DNA from: G963664225 sp964538065
GTDB lineage: Bacteria > Verrucomicrobiota > Verrucomicrobiia > Limisphaerales > UBA1319
Assembly: GCA_964538065.1 (NCBI GenBank)
Contig: CAZIDG010000010.1
Location: 10,168-74,167, forward strand
Length of the DNA: 64,000 nt
Reading direction: 5' to 3'
Shown here piece after piece: positions 1 to 9,272 of the stretch (position 1 is the stretch's first letter; each line of letters starts with the position of its first letter). The notes under the pieces were generated by a model, which had not been told where the DNA came from, did no database searches, and saw only the letters and a program-made list of their open reading frames with translations. The position numbers and the translations under genes were made by a program.

Positions 1-1
1 C

Positions 2-460
2 TTTACGCTTGCCAGCCTGGCGCTGACCCACTTTATGCCGTATCACGTGATTCCCTGGTTTGTCGTGTTCCTGCTTCTGGGCGTATTGATGATGGGGGCG
101 ATTCTGGCGGCGTTGGGTTCGGCGTGCAACGATCCCAAGGACGCTCAAACGCTCATGCTTCCAGCCATGTTACCCATGATGTTCCCTCTCTTTGTTCTTG
201 TGCCGATCATCAAGGAGCCCAATGGCGCCTTTGCCGTTATTACGTCGTTTATTCCACTTTTCACACCCCAGATCATGACCTTGCGTTTGGGGACACAAGC
301 GGGCATCCCCTGGTGGCATCCGGTGGTGGGGTTGGTTGGAGTGATCCTGTGCACCTTTCTGATGGTCTGGCTGGGTGGCCGCATATTCCGGGTGGGCATC
401 CTGCTTCAGGGCAAGCCGCCCCGCCTGCGCGAGATTGCGCGGTGGGCCATCAAAGGATGA
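2..460 (+). CDS. ABC-2 type transporter permease (NatB-like), C-terminal part
   Basis: The frame is open at the window edge, so this is the C-terminal 152 residues of a longer protein. Three hydrophobic segments are visible (about residues 15-38, 56-80 and 100-120 of the fragment). The signature DAQTLMLPAMLP, a later P-x-G pattern and the ending RIFRVGILLQGKPP are typical of the NatB/ABC-2 permease family, which forms the membrane half of ABC exporters. The ATPase partner would lie upstream, outside the window. Substrate cannot be told from this fragment. Confidence 0.8.
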   Translation, partial: FTLASLALTHFMPYHVIPWFVVFLLLGVLMMGAILAALGSACNDPKDAQTLMLPAMLPMMFPLFVLVPIIKEPNGAFAVITSFIPLFTPQIMTLRLGTQAGIPWWHPVVGLVGVILCTFLMVWLGGRIFRVGILLQGKPPRLREIARWAIKG

Positions 461-563
461 TCCATGGGAAGGAGTCACGCAGGAGTTGAAAAGGACAGGG
501 GGCGGCGGCATCCCTTTTGGACTGTGTTTGTGACGATGGCATGCTAGAAACATGCATATCTTT

Positions 564-593
564 CACCAGGGGCAAATGCCCTTTGCCTGGTGG
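564..593. other. inverted repeat between permease and glycosidase genes
   Basis: CACCAGG..CAAA pairs with TTTGCCTGGTG, giving an 11-bp stem interrupted by a two-base GG bulge with a TGCCC loop. It may be a terminator of the upstream transporter gene or a leader structure of the next gene. There is no T-run after it, so the role is uncertain. Confidence 0.4.
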
Positions 594-613
594 AGTTGCT
601 GGGGTGTTGAAAA

Positions 614-2044
614 ATGTCAATCGGACTCACTATGAACCTGAATGCGCGAATGATATCCGTGGTTCTTGCCACGATGGTGGCGGTCATGCTTCATCAGGAT
701 GTGGAGGCGGGACTGCCCCGACTTAAGATCAGCGATAATCATCGTTTCATCGTCAAGCAGGATGGCGCCCCGTTCTTCTATTTGGGCGACACCGCCTGGG
801 AACTTTTCCACCGCCTTAATCGCGAAGAGGCCCAGCTCTACCTCTCTGATCGTGCGGCCAAGAGGTTTACCGTGATTCAGGCAGTGGTTCTGGCAGAATT
901 GGATGGCATCAATGCCAACAATGCCTATGGGCAGAAGCCGCTCATCCATGGTAATCCCACCCAGCCCAATGAGGAATATTTCAAGCATGTGGATTGGATT
1001 CTCTCCAAAGCCAATGACCTTGGCCTTTATGTGGGCATGCTGCCAACCTGGGGCGATAAATGGAACAAAAAATGGGGCACAGGTCCAACAGTGTTCAATG
1101 TCGTGAATGCCGAACAATATGGCGAGTGGCTTGGACGCCGTTATATGGACGCTGGAATCATCTGGATTCTGGGTGGCGACCGCCCCATCGAAAACGACGA
1201 GCAAAAGCAGATCATCCAGGCCATGGCACGCGGTTTGCGCAAGGGCGATGGAGGCGCCCATCTCATCACGTTTCATCCGCCGGGAGGCAGCGGATCAAGT
1301 CAGTGGCTTCACCAGGAGGCATGGTTGGATTTCAACATGCGCCAGAATGGACACGTGGCTGAATTCACCGGACGCCATGATGCCACTCGTGCAGATTACA
1401 ATTTGAATCCACCGAAGCCGGTGATCGATGGGGAACCCCTTTACGAAGACCACCCCGTATCCTTTGAGGCGAAAAAATATGGCCATTCCATCGCCTCGGA
1501 TGTGCGTCGGCCGCTCTATTGGGACTTGTTTACGGGCGCCTGCGGCCATACCTACGGTCATCACTCCGTCTGGCAAATGTGGGCGCCCCCGCGCGATCCG
1601 ATCAATAATCCTCTCATGCCCTGGCAGGAGGCCATCAAACAGCCTGGTGCGGGGCAGATGCAGTATGGGCGCGCGCTCATCGAATCCCGGCCCTTTCTAA
1701 GTCGCATTCCTGATGATTCAGTGATTGTCACCGATCGCGTGCCCACATCGGTGCCGGGGGAAGGGCGCTATCGGTTCGTGTCCACCCGGGATGCCCACGG
1801 TTCCTACGCCATGGTTTATGCGCCCGTGGGCCGTAAATTCAAGGTTCGCATGGACAAGGTGACCGGCCCCAAGGTAAACGCATGGTGGTACAATCCGCGT
1901 GATGGCAGAGCCTCTTTCGTGGGTGAATTTGACAACATGGGGGAACGCGAATTCACACCGCCTGACTATGGCGAAATGCTTGATTGGGTGCTCGTTCTGG
2001 ACGATGCATCCAAAAAGTATCCTGCCCCAGGGCAGAATCAATGA
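614..2044 (+). CDS. secreted glycoside hydrolase, DUF4038/GH140-like (apiosidase family)
   Basis: 476 aa with a signal peptide: a short basic start and a hydrophobic stretch through about residue 28, ending near DVEAG. An in-frame ATG at 632 is an alternative start. The body matches the DUF4038 fold of family GH140: a GDTAWELFHRL motif early, WILGGDRP mid-protein, and DGEPLYED, where the conserved acidic residues of the family sit. The last roughly 100 residues look like the collagen-binding-like beta domain (PF12904 type) usually attached to it. Known members remove apiose from the pectin rhamnogalacturonan II; that activity here is inferred from family only. The gene stands alone, without a sugar-utilisation cluster. 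Confidence 0.75.
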   Translation: MSIGLTMNLNARMISVVLATMVAVMLHQDVEAGLPRLKISDNHRFIVKQDGAPFFYLGDTAWELFHRLNREEAQLYLSDRAAKRFTVIQAVVLAELDGINANNAYGQKPLIHGNPTQPNEEYFKHVDWILSKANDLGLYVGMLPTWGDKWNKKWGTGPTVFNVVNAEQYGEWLGRRYMDAGIIWILGGDRPIENDEQKQIIQAMARGLRKGDGGAHLITFHPPGGSGSSQWLHQEAWLDFNMRQNGHVAEFTGRHDATRADYNLNPPKPVIDGEPLYEDHPVSFEAKKYGHSIASDVRRPLYWDLFTGACGHTYGHHSVWQMWAPPRDPINNPLMPWQEAIKQPGAGQMQYGRALIESRPFLSRIPDDSVIVTDRVPTSVPGEGRYRFVSTRDAHGSYAMVYAPVGRKFKVRMDKVTGPKVNAWWYNPRDGRASFVGEFDNMGEREFTPPDYGEMLDWVLVLDDASKKYPAPGQNQ

Positions 2045-2189
2045 GTCACTTATACCGGGCTCCATTGCGGAAGTGTGGAATCAACGCTTACCGTGATCTC
2101 AGGTTGGAGACAAAATGGCGCAGATCTGATGCTGAGGATTACTCTTGCTGCTGGGGTCTGCGTTTCCCTACAGTATCGATGTGGATTGG

Positions 2190-2837
2190 ATGAGTTATCT
2201 CATTACGGCTGTCGTGGCCTATTTGTTGGGATCAATTCCCACCGGTTTCCTGGTGGGTAAGGCCAAAGGCATTGATTTGCGCAAGGTGGGCAGTGGCAAC
2301 ATCGGGGCCACCAATGCATTGCGCATTCTGGGCAAAAAGGCGGGCATTGCGGTTCTTGTGATCGATGCCTTGAAGGGCTTCGTCGCCTGCTTTTGGGCCG
2401 CTCCCGCTGTTCAAACCTTGTTGAAGGCTCCCGCTCCCGAACATCGCGATCATTTGCTGGTCATGGCGGCGGCTTGCGCTGTGCTGGGTCACATGTACAC
2501 CTGCTGGCTTTATTTCAAAGGTGGCAAAGGGATCGCCACCACAGGGGGCGTTTTTGCCGCCCTGGCTCCCACGGCCGTCCTATTGACGCTGGCAGGTTGG
2601 ATTGTTGTGTTTGTAACAACCCGCTACGTGTCCGTTGCCTCCATAGCCGCAGCCTTTCTCCTGCCAGTGATGGTGTGGTGGCGGGGAGGCAGTCTGTTGC
2701 TGGTCGCTCTGACCACGGGCATCAGCATTCTGGCGCTCTGGAAACATCGGGAAAACATGCGCCGTCTGATGAAGGGCACTGAAAATCGTTTCGATTTCCG
2801 CGGTAAAAAAGACTCGAATCATCCCAAGTCTTCCTAG
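2190..2837 (+). CDS. plsY: acyl-phosphate:glycerol-3-phosphate acyltransferase PlsY
   Basis: 215 aa. An in-frame upstream ATG at 2145 exists, but the family begins at MSYLITAVVAYLLGSIPTGF, so 2190 is chosen. Conserved PlsY blocks are present: GSIPTGFLVGK near the N-terminus, the KVGSGNIGATNALR loop, GHMYTCWLYFKGGKGIAT in the middle and a KHRENMRRLMKGTE C-terminus. It has about five membrane segments. The enzyme acylates glycerol-3-phosphate with acyl-phosphate, the first step of phospholipid synthesis. It is followed 46 bp later by gpsA, which makes its substrate, so the two probably form an operon. Confidence 0.95.
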   Translation: MSYLITAVVAYLLGSIPTGFLVGKAKGIDLRKVGSGNIGATNALRILGKKAGIAVLVIDALKGFVACFWAAPAVQTLLKAPAPEHRDHLLVMAAACAVLGHMYTCWLYFKGGKGIATTGGVFAALAPTAVLLTLAGWIVVFVTTRYVSVASIAAAFLLPVMVWWRGGSLLLVALTTGISILALWKHRENMRRLMKGTENRFDFRGKKDSNHPKSS

Positions 2838-2883
2838 GTCAATTTCCGTGACCGCAATGGTTTAAGTCATTTCAGTATCGATC

Positions 2884-3864
2884 ATGAACATCACCATTCT
2901 GGGATCTGGAGCATGGGGCAGTGCGCTGGGTTGCCTGTTACAGCAGGGGGGACACACCGTCACCCTGTGGGGAAACAAACCCTCGCATTTGGAGGCCATT
3001 GAGCGCACAGGACGCAATGAACAGTGTCTGCCAGGCATCGATCTACCCCGCACTTGGCGTTTGGAAACCAACCTGAACCGTGCCGTGGAAGGCGCGGAGC
3101 TGGTCCTGGTGGCTGTGCCATCCAAAGCCTTTCGTGAGGTGACACGTTGTCTTCAATCGTATCATGGTCCTGTGGTGACGGTTACCAAGGGTATCGAGTA
3201 CGAAACCGGTCTGACCATGACGCGAATTCTGCGTGAGAACGCTCCATCCGCCTCCGCCGTGGCACTTTCCGGTCCCACTCTGGCTATGGAAGTTGCCAGG
3301 GGCATCCCCACGGCCATTGTGGCCGCCAGTGAGGATTCGCAAGCGGCTCATTTGGTCCAAAACCTGTTCCATCGACCCACTTTCCGCGTCTATACCAGTG
3401 CGGATGTCCTGGGGGTGGAGTTGGGGGGGGCGCTGAAAAACGTGTTCGCGATTGCTGCCGGCGTGTGTGATGGCCTCGGCTATGGTGATAACTCCAAAGC
3501 TGCATTGATTACCCGCGGCATTGTGGAAATCCGTCGTCTGGGAGTCGCCTGTGGGGCTCAAGCCGAGACCTTTTCAGGGTTAAGTGGTTTGGGGGATTTG
3601 GTCGTGACCTGCTTCTCCCGCCTTAGCCGGAATCGCGGTTTTGGCGAGCGGTTGGGGCGTGGGGAGAAGATAGAACATATTCTCAATACGATGGTTGCGG
3701 TTGCAGAAGGGTATCCCACTGCCCGATCGGCCTATTTCCTGGGTCGACGCCTGAACATGGTGACCCCGATCATCGACGAGGTCCATGCCATGCTCTATGA
3801 AGGCAAAAATGTGGACCAGGCTGTGCAGGACCTCACGGGACGTTCCTCAAAACCGGAAGACTGA
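2884..3864 (+). CDS. gpsA: glycerol-3-phosphate dehydrogenase [NAD(P)+]
   Basis: 326 aa, the usual GpsA length. The Rossmann motif GSGAWGSALG opens the protein. KGIEYETGL, LSGPTLAMEVARGIPTA and ELGGALKNVFAIAAGVCDGLGYGDNSKAALITRG cover the substrate site and the catalytic lysine region, and GLSGLGDLVVTC lies further on. The cytoplasmic enzyme reduces dihydroxyacetone phosphate to sn-glycerol-3-phosphate for phospholipid synthesis. It lies directly behind plsY on the same strand. Confidence 0.95.
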   Translation: MNITILGSGAWGSALGCLLQQGGHTVTLWGNKPSHLEAIERTGRNEQCLPGIDLPRTWRLETNLNRAVEGAELVLVAVPSKAFREVTRCLQSYHGPVVTVTKGIEYETGLTMTRILRENAPSASAVALSGPTLAMEVARGIPTAIVAASEDSQAAHLVQNLFHRPTFRVYTSADVLGVELGGALKNVFAIAAGVCDGLGYGDNSKAALITRGIVEIRRLGVACGAQAETFSGLSGLGDLVVTCFSRLSRNRGFGERLGRGEKIEHILNTMVAVAEGYPTARSAYFLGRRLNMVTPIIDEVHAMLYEGKNVDQAVQDLTGRSSKPED

Positions 3865-4204
3865 CCGTTCCATTCCCCCCTCATGCTAAGATCCTGCCCT
3901 GCAGGATAGTGGAGAACGCATGTATTTCCATTGCATGGGAACAAGTCGCGAGGCTTGATGCATTCCTCTGTTTGTTCCGAAGGACCCAGTCGGGATGGAC
4001 TCCTTCCACGATGAACAAATAGTGCCTTCAGAAACAAAGTCACATGCCGATATAAAAGAATAACCGGCTAAATAGCCGAGGTGATGGTGTTGCCTATTTC
4101 GTGGCTCTGTCAGCGCCCGGCATCGATAGTATATCGTTGATTGCGAATTAGTTTGATCTGTAGAAACCCGCTGACAGTCTCCCCGCTCCAGACATGAACG
4201 GGTT
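3865..4204. other. intergenic region between gpsA and the hybrid kinase (340 bp)
   Basis: No coding capacity on either strand that I can support. It holds two short hairpins: ATCCTG/CAGGAT just after gpsA (about 3890-3907), and CGGCT-AAAT-AGCCG at 4065-4078. Neither has a clear T-run. No recognisable riboswitch core or strong promoter was found. Confidence 0.5.
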
Positions 4205-7200
4205 ATGGTGGAGTCCTTGTTTCAACAAAGAACGGACCTTATTCACTTATCCAGTGGATTGGCGCTGTTTTTTGCCATGATAACCAGTTATCTGCTCTCG
4301 AAATGGGAACGGAAGAAAGACTGGATCATCGCAGCCGTTTTCCTGGCGGCACAGTGCATTGCCTGCGGTGTGGATCTGCTCGTTCCTGTTTTTGGAGGAA
4401 CACCCTCTTTGATGGCCGTCCAGGGCGGGGTGATGCTGGCCTCTTTCATTCTGTTGTTGGAATGGGGCCGATCTCGTTGGAACCTGGACCACACGCCTTC
4501 CTTGCCAGCATGGATCCACGTGGTCATTTCCTTGATGGGTGTTCTGGTGGTTTGGCTGTATGGCGGCGCCAGGCCGCTCGTGGGAGTGTTTATATGTCTG
4601 GCGCCGGTGGGGGCTCTCCTGACAGCCTTGACAGCATGGAACGTGCATGAAGGCAATCGGTGGGGGAGGATGAGTATCCGTTTGGCGTTATGCTGTCTTG
4701 TCGTGTGGGGTGTGGTGATGGCGCGGCTGGCAGTAAAGCTCGCCTTCGCACTGCCGTTGAAAGGTTCCTTGTTGGGGGAGGTGTATGGCAGTTCCGTTAT
4801 TTGGATCGCCATTAGGAGCGTTGCGGTGATTGGGGTGGCTCTCGGCGTATGGGGGTATTACCATGCCACATGTCCCCCCAATCGCAAAATATCAGGACGT
4901 CGCTGGCTGGTTGTGCTTGGCAAACCGGCGGTTCTGTTGTTGTTGTGCGCCTGCGGATGGTGGTCGACCGGTCTGGCAGGACGTATTGCCCAGGACAGGC
5001 TCGAGGCTCAATACTTGGACGATCTGCGCATGGCCGCTTCCACTGAGAGTGCCGATCTTCTCCATGCCATGGGTGACTTTTCCCACATATCTGCCGTGGT
5101 TCGAGATCCTGACCTGAAGCGTGTCCTTGACAAGCTGGCGCAATCGACACCGTCTTGTCGCGAGGTCGGCTTGTTGGTCCGGGAGGATGACCAAGTGCGT
5201 TCTCTCGCTTTTTCAACTCGTGTTGCATCCCGGACCCCGTCGGTTGCAGATCCGTGGCTTGCCCCATATAAAGGACCCTGGCTTGCTTTGTTTAATGATG
5301 CCCGGGCCTTTGTTCTTGTCGATACCGTGGAATGGTCAGTCCAGGGCTTTGTGCCTCTTCTGGATCGCGAGGGTGATGATGTTGTCGCGGTGCTGGCGAT
5401 GACCAAAGCCGTGCCGGATTGGAACAAATCCATCGGTCTGCAACGGTTGTGTGCGCTCACGGTGGTATTGATGGTGGCTGCAATCATCATGATTTGTTTT
5501 GTGGGGCACGAATTGGAGGTCAAACACGATTATCACATCGCCCTCTCTGAGGTCCGCCATCGGGAGTTGGTGGAGCAGGCCAATTGCATCCTGCTCCGAT
5601 GGCATCGTTCGGGGCGTGTTTTGTTCTGCAATAACTTCGGGCGTCAATGGCTTGAGCTTGATGATGCCGGCATGAAAAAGGTGAACGAGGAACTGGGAGC
5701 CTTTACGGTGGATACGGCGACGAGTCGCCTGGAGGATTTCATCGCCCAGATCGAGTCACAATCCCAATACCGGCTTCAATGTCTTGGCTGGATACCGCAG
5801 AAGGATGGGGAGGGAATGTGGATTTCCTGGGAACACCGGGGGGTGCCCGATGCACAGGGGCGACTGATGGAGTTTATTAGCGCAGGCACCGACATCACAG
5901 CCCTCAAACGCGCCAAGGAGGCCCTCCAGGCCTCGGTAAGAGAGGCCGAATCCCTGAACAGCCAACTCGAAGGAGCCATTTCCCGCGCCAACCAACTCGC
6001 CCTTCAGGCGGAATCGGCCAACATGGCCAAAAGCGCTTTCCTGGCCAACATAAGCCACGAGATCCGCACCCCCATGAATGGCATCATTGGCATGGCTGGC
6101 CTTCTTCTGGAAACGCCGATGACAACCCAACAGCGTCATTTTTCCGAGTGTGTGCGCTCGTCGGCGGAATCCCTGTTGTGTCTTCTCAATGACCTGCTCG
6201 ATTTCTCCAAAATCGAAGCTGGTAAAATGGAGCTCGAGTCGATCTGGTTCGATGTGCGGGAAAACATCAGCCAGACCGTGGACTTGCTTCGGGTCAAGGC
6301 CTCGGAGAAGCATCTGGCTCTGTCTTGCACCCTTGATGCGGCGGTTCCACGCCGGCTGATGGGGGATCCCTTGCGCCTGCGCCAGGTGATCACGAATCTT
6401 CTCGGCAACGCCCTTAAATTCACCGAGCAGGGCGGTGTGGCCATCCGGGTGCGCATGGAGGGTGAAGGGCTTTCACCGGCACAGCTTCGGTTTGAGGTGG
6501 TGGATACAGGCATCGGGATTCCCCCCAATCGACTCTCGAGTTTGTTCAAGACCTTCTCGCAGGTGGATTCCTCCACCAGCCGCAAATACGGTGGCACGGG
6601 CCTGGGATTGGCGATCTGCAAGCGCCTGGTCGAAATGATGGGGGGTGAAATCGGGGTTGCGAGCGAACCTGGCCAGGGCTCCACCTTCTGGTTTACCGCC
6701 CGTTTTGCCAATGCCATGGGCAAGGAGGCCGAGGAATCAGCGCATGCACCTGGTCTGCCGGCCAGCAGGGAATTGTCGCCCGACCAGCGGCGCCAGGTGA
6801 GGATTCTTGTGGCCGAGGATAACCTGATCAACCAGATGGTGGCCAAGGGCATTCTCGATAACGCTGGTTATCAGGTCGATCTGGCAGGCAATGGCCGTGA
6901 GGCAGTCGAGGCCGTCCAGAAAACCTCCTATCACCTCGTCTTGATGGATGTGTCCATGCCCGAGATGGACGGCTACGAGGCGGCCCGGAGAATCCGGGAG
7001 CTGGAAGGCGCTTCCCGGCGTCATCTGCCCATGGTGGCCATGACGGCTCATGCCATGAAAACCGACAAGGACCAATGCCTGGCCGTCGGCATGGATGCCT
7101 ATCTCACCAAACCCATCCAACGAGAGCAATTGCTGGAAGCGGTCGGACGTTATGTTTGCATCCCGTCGCCACCCATCAACGTCAAGGTTGACACAAAGGT

Positions 7201-7558
7201 TGATACGAAGGAATCCACGCCTCACCCGGCGTTTGATCCGGTCAGCTTGCTCGATCGCCTGGGCGGCGACAGTGAATTGTATGCCCGCATTGTCGACTTA
7301 TTCCTCGTAAATGTTCCCCAGCGTGTCCAGCACCTCAAGGAGGCCATTGCTGCTGGCAATACCTCGCAAATTCATTTGGAGGCCCATGCCCTGAAGGGTG
7401 CGGCGGCCAACATGGCTGCCGATGCACTCCAAAAGGTGTTCGAACAGATTGAAAAGTCAGCCCGGAGCCTGGACCTTGATCACGTGCGGAGCCTGCAGGG
7501 TCCCATGGACCTGGAACTGGATCGGCTGATGCAGGCCCTCAAAGCCCACCGAGGCTGA
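4205..7558 (+). CDS. membrane hybrid sensor histidine kinase (PAS-HisKA-HATPase-REC-HPt)
   Basis: 1117 aa. Residues 1-255 contain about seven or eight hydrophobic segments, followed by a probable extracytoplasmic stretch (about 260-405) and another membrane helix near 412-432. A PAS domain covers about 445-575, then a coiled coil. HisKA follows with HEIRTPMNGIIGM (phospho-acceptor His618), then HATPase_c with NLLGNALKF, DTGIGIP and GGTGLGLAI (about 720-840). A receiver domain (about 864-985) carries the acceptor Asp915 in LMDVSMPEMDG, and an HPt domain has AHALKGAAANM with His1061. All phosphorelay residues are present. The protein is therefore a complete four-step relay, but its output regulator is not adjacent. 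The multi-helix N-terminus resembles MASE-type sensors, but I cannot name the family or signal. Confidence 0.93.
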   Translation: MVESLFQQRTDLIHLSSGLALFFAMITSYLLSKWERKKDWIIAAVFLAAQCIACGVDLLVPVFGGTPSLMAVQGGVMLASFILLLEWGRSRWNLDHTPSLPAWIHVVISLMGVLVVWLYGGARPLVGVFICLAPVGALLTALTAWNVHEGNRWGRMSIRLALCCLVVWGVVMARLAVKLAFALPLKGSLLGEVYGSSVIWIAIRSVAVIGVALGVWGYYHATCPPNRKISGRRWLVVLGKPAVLLLLCACGWWSTGLAGRIAQDRLEAQYLDDLRMAASTESADLLHAMGDFSHISAVVRDPDLKRVLDKLAQSTPSCREVGLLVREDDQVRSLAFSTRVASRTPSVADPWLAPYKGPWLALFNDARAFVLVDTVEWSVQGFVPLLDREGDDVVAVLAMTKAVPDWNKSIGLQRLCALTVVLMVAAIIMICFVGHELEVKHDYHIALSEVRHRELVEQANCILLRWHRSGRVLFCNNFGRQWLELDDAGMKKVNEELGAFTVDTATSRLEDFIAQIESQSQYRLQCLGWIPQKDGEGMWISWEHRGVPDAQGRLMEFISAGTDITALKRAKEALQASVREAESLNSQLEGAISRANQLALQAESANMAKSAFLANISHEIRTPMNGIIGMAGLLLETPMTTQQRHFSECVRSSAESLLCLLNDLLDFSKIEAGKMELESIWFDVRENISQTVDLLRVKASEKHLALSCTLDAAVPRRLMGDPLRLRQVITNLLGNALKFTEQGGVAIRVRMEGEGLSPAQLRFEVVDTGIGIPPNRLSSLFKTFSQVDSSTSRKYGGTGLGLAICKRLVEMMGGEIGVASEPGQGSTFWFTARFANAMGKEAEESAHAPGLPASRELSPDQRRQVRILVAEDNLINQMVAKGILDNAGYQVDLAGNGREAVEAVQKTSYHLVLMDVSMPEMDGYEAARRIRELEGASRRHLPMVAMTAHAMKTDKDQCLAVGMDAYLTKPIQREQLLEAVGRYVCIPSPPINVKVDTKVDTKESTPHPAFDPVSLLDRLGGDSELYARIVDLFLVNVPQRVQHLKEAIAAGNTSQIHLEAHALKGAAANMAADALQKVFEQIEKSARSLDLDHVRSLQGPMDLELDRLMQALKAHRG

Positions 7559-7714
7559 TGGTTCCTGGCCGGTGTCATATTCCCCAAAGCCCAATGCACA
7601 TAGTGGTCGCTCCCTATCACACTACTTGAAGCCGGCCAGACAGTCGGACAGTGCTTTTTATTCCATCATCCTCAGGCTTGCACTCCATCGCGTTCTGGTT
7701 TAGGGAATCAGCCA

Positions 7715-8989
7715 ATGGTTGATACACTACTTTCGCGCTTCCTGCGGTATGTCCAGATCGATACGCAGAGCAGCGATCGCTCAAACACCTGTCCCAGCAC
7801 TCCGGGACAGTGGAGCTTGCTGAAGATGCTGGCCCAGGAACTCCGTGACATGGGGGCCGCCGATGTGGAGTTGACCGCGCATGGGTATGTGCTGGCGACG
7901 GTGCCCGGCACGTCGGAGCGTCGGGATGTGCCTACAGTGGCCTTCCTGGCGCATGTGGATACGGCGCCGGATTTTTCAGGCAGCGGCGTCAAGCCCATCG
8001 TGCATCGCCGGTATGATGGTGGTGTCATCCGTTTTCCCGATAATCCCGCCCTTGTCCTGGACCCCAAAACCGATCCGGAGCTGCGCGCCGCCCTGGGAAA
8101 GGACCTGGTGACCGCTAGTGGCACCACGCTTTTGGGGGGGGACGACAAGGCTGGTGTGGCGGTGCTCATGTCTTTTGCCAGCCATCTGCTCAGGTATCCC
8201 GCCATCAAACGATGCCCGATCCGGCTCTGCTTCACGCCCGACGAGGAGATCGGCCGGGGGGTGGACAATCTCGATTTGCGACAGCTCAACGCCCAGGTGG
8301 CCTATACGCTGGATGGCCACTCTCCAGGTGAACTGAATTGGGAAACCTTTTCCGCTGACGCCGCGACAGTTGAGATCGAGGGCGTTTCCACGCACCCCGG
8401 CGAGGCCCGCGCCAAGGGGATGATCAACGCAGCCTATCTTGCCTCCAAGTTGCTCGTGTCCCTTCCACGCGAACAATGTGCCCCGGAGACCACGGATGGT
8501 GCCATGGGATTCATCCATCCGGTAAACATTGAGGGCGGGGTGGATCGAGCCACCGTGAAACTGATCCTTCGGGATTTCGAGCTGGAGGGACTGGCTGCCA
8601 AACACGCCATCCTCAAGGGGGCTTGCCGCGGTCTGCAGGCGGCCTATCCCGGGGCCAAAATCACGTGCCGGATCAGGAAACAGTACCGGAACATGGCCTA
8701 TTGGTTGCGGCAAAACATGACGCCGGTCGAAATGGCGCGGACCGCCTTCGAAAGGACCGGTTTGACGCCCAAGGACCAACGGGTGCGGGGTGGGACCGAT
8801 GGTTCCCGCCTCACGGAATTGGGTCTGCCCACACCCAACTTGTTTTGTGGCATGCATAATGTGCACGGTCCCCTGGAATGGGTGGTGGTGCAGGACATGG
8901 AACTGGCCGTCCAGGCATGCATCAAGCTCGTCGAACTGTGGGCAGGAGGTGCCTGCCGAAGCGGCCGACAGGGAGGTCAGAAGCCATGA
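7715..8989 (+). CDS. pepT: peptidase T (tripeptide aminopeptidase, M20 family)
   Basis: 424 aa, the normal PepT length. Metal-site motifs are seen in order: AFLAHVDTAPDFSG, LLGGDDKAGVA, FTPDEEIGRGVDNL, a dimerisation domain with STHPGEARAKGMINA, and RGGTDGSRLTELGLPTPNLFCG near the end. The cytoplasmic zinc enzyme releases the N-terminal residue of tripeptides. The last four bases overlap the start of the next small gene (ATGA), so the two are translationally coupled. Confidence 0.95.
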   Translation: MVDTLLSRFLRYVQIDTQSSDRSNTCPSTPGQWSLLKMLAQELRDMGAADVELTAHGYVLATVPGTSERRDVPTVAFLAHVDTAPDFSGSGVKPIVHRRYDGGVIRFPDNPALVLDPKTDPELRAALGKDLVTASGTTLLGGDDKAGVAVLMSFASHLLRYPAIKRCPIRLCFTPDEEIGRGVDNLDLRQLNAQVAYTLDGHSPGELNWETFSADAATVEIEGVSTHPGEARAKGMINAAYLASKLLVSLPREQCAPETTDGAMGFIHPVNIEGGVDRATVKLILRDFELEGLAAKHAILKGACRGLQAAYPGAKITCRIRKQYRNMAYWLRQNMTPVEMARTAFERTGLTPKDQRVRGGTDGSRLTELGLPTPNLFCGMHNVHGPLEWVVVQDMELAVQACIKLVELWAGGACRSGRQGGQKP

Positions 8990-9222
8990 ACGAGGGCATC
9001 GAACGGAATTTGGGCGAGCAGCCCATCGCCAGGATCATGCGGGAACGCCAACTCAAACCCCACGATCTCGTGGAGGCGTCCACTGAGATGATCACCCATA
9101 AAATGGTGGCGCGTGCCTGCAAGGGACGACGGCTCACACTGAATACCCAGTCCAAGATCCTCAATGCGCTCAACCGGGCTGCAGGAGCCCAATGGACCCT
9201 CAAGGATCTGTTTGATTACTGA
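8986..9222 (+). CDS. small HTH-like protein overlapping pepT
   Basis: 78 aa. The ATG at 8986 overlaps the pepT stop codon, which fixes the start. The sequence ARIMRERQLKPHDLVEAS...ITHKMVARACKGRRLTLNTQSKILNALN has the spacing of a Cro/C1-type helix-turn-helix, followed by an ending YTLKDLF-like (WTLKDLFDY). It may be a DNA-binding regulator, but no family assignment is certain. There is no membrane segment or signal peptide. Position suggests co-expression with pepT. Confidence 0.7.
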   Translation: MNEGIERNLGEQPIARIMRERQLKPHDLVEASTEMITHKMVARACKGRRLTLNTQSKILNALNRAAGAQWTLKDLFDY

Positions 9223-9272
9223 CCTGGGCGCGGCTGGAGTCCCGCTCAGTGGTGGAATAGGGCGCGAATCCC

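Noticed and set aside
4046..4056. Possible sigma-28 -10 element GCCGATAT before the hybrid kinase
   Set aside because: No TAAA-type -35 at the required distance; chance match in an intergenic region.
3865..4204. Possible riboswitch before the hybrid kinase
   Set aside because: Only two small hairpins were found, without any conserved riboswitch core, in particular no cyclic-di-GMP motif.
7565..7639. Inverted repeat CTGGCCGG/CCGGCCAG after the hybrid kinase
   Set aside because: The 59-base loop is too long for a terminator, and GC-rich octamers of this type arise by chance.
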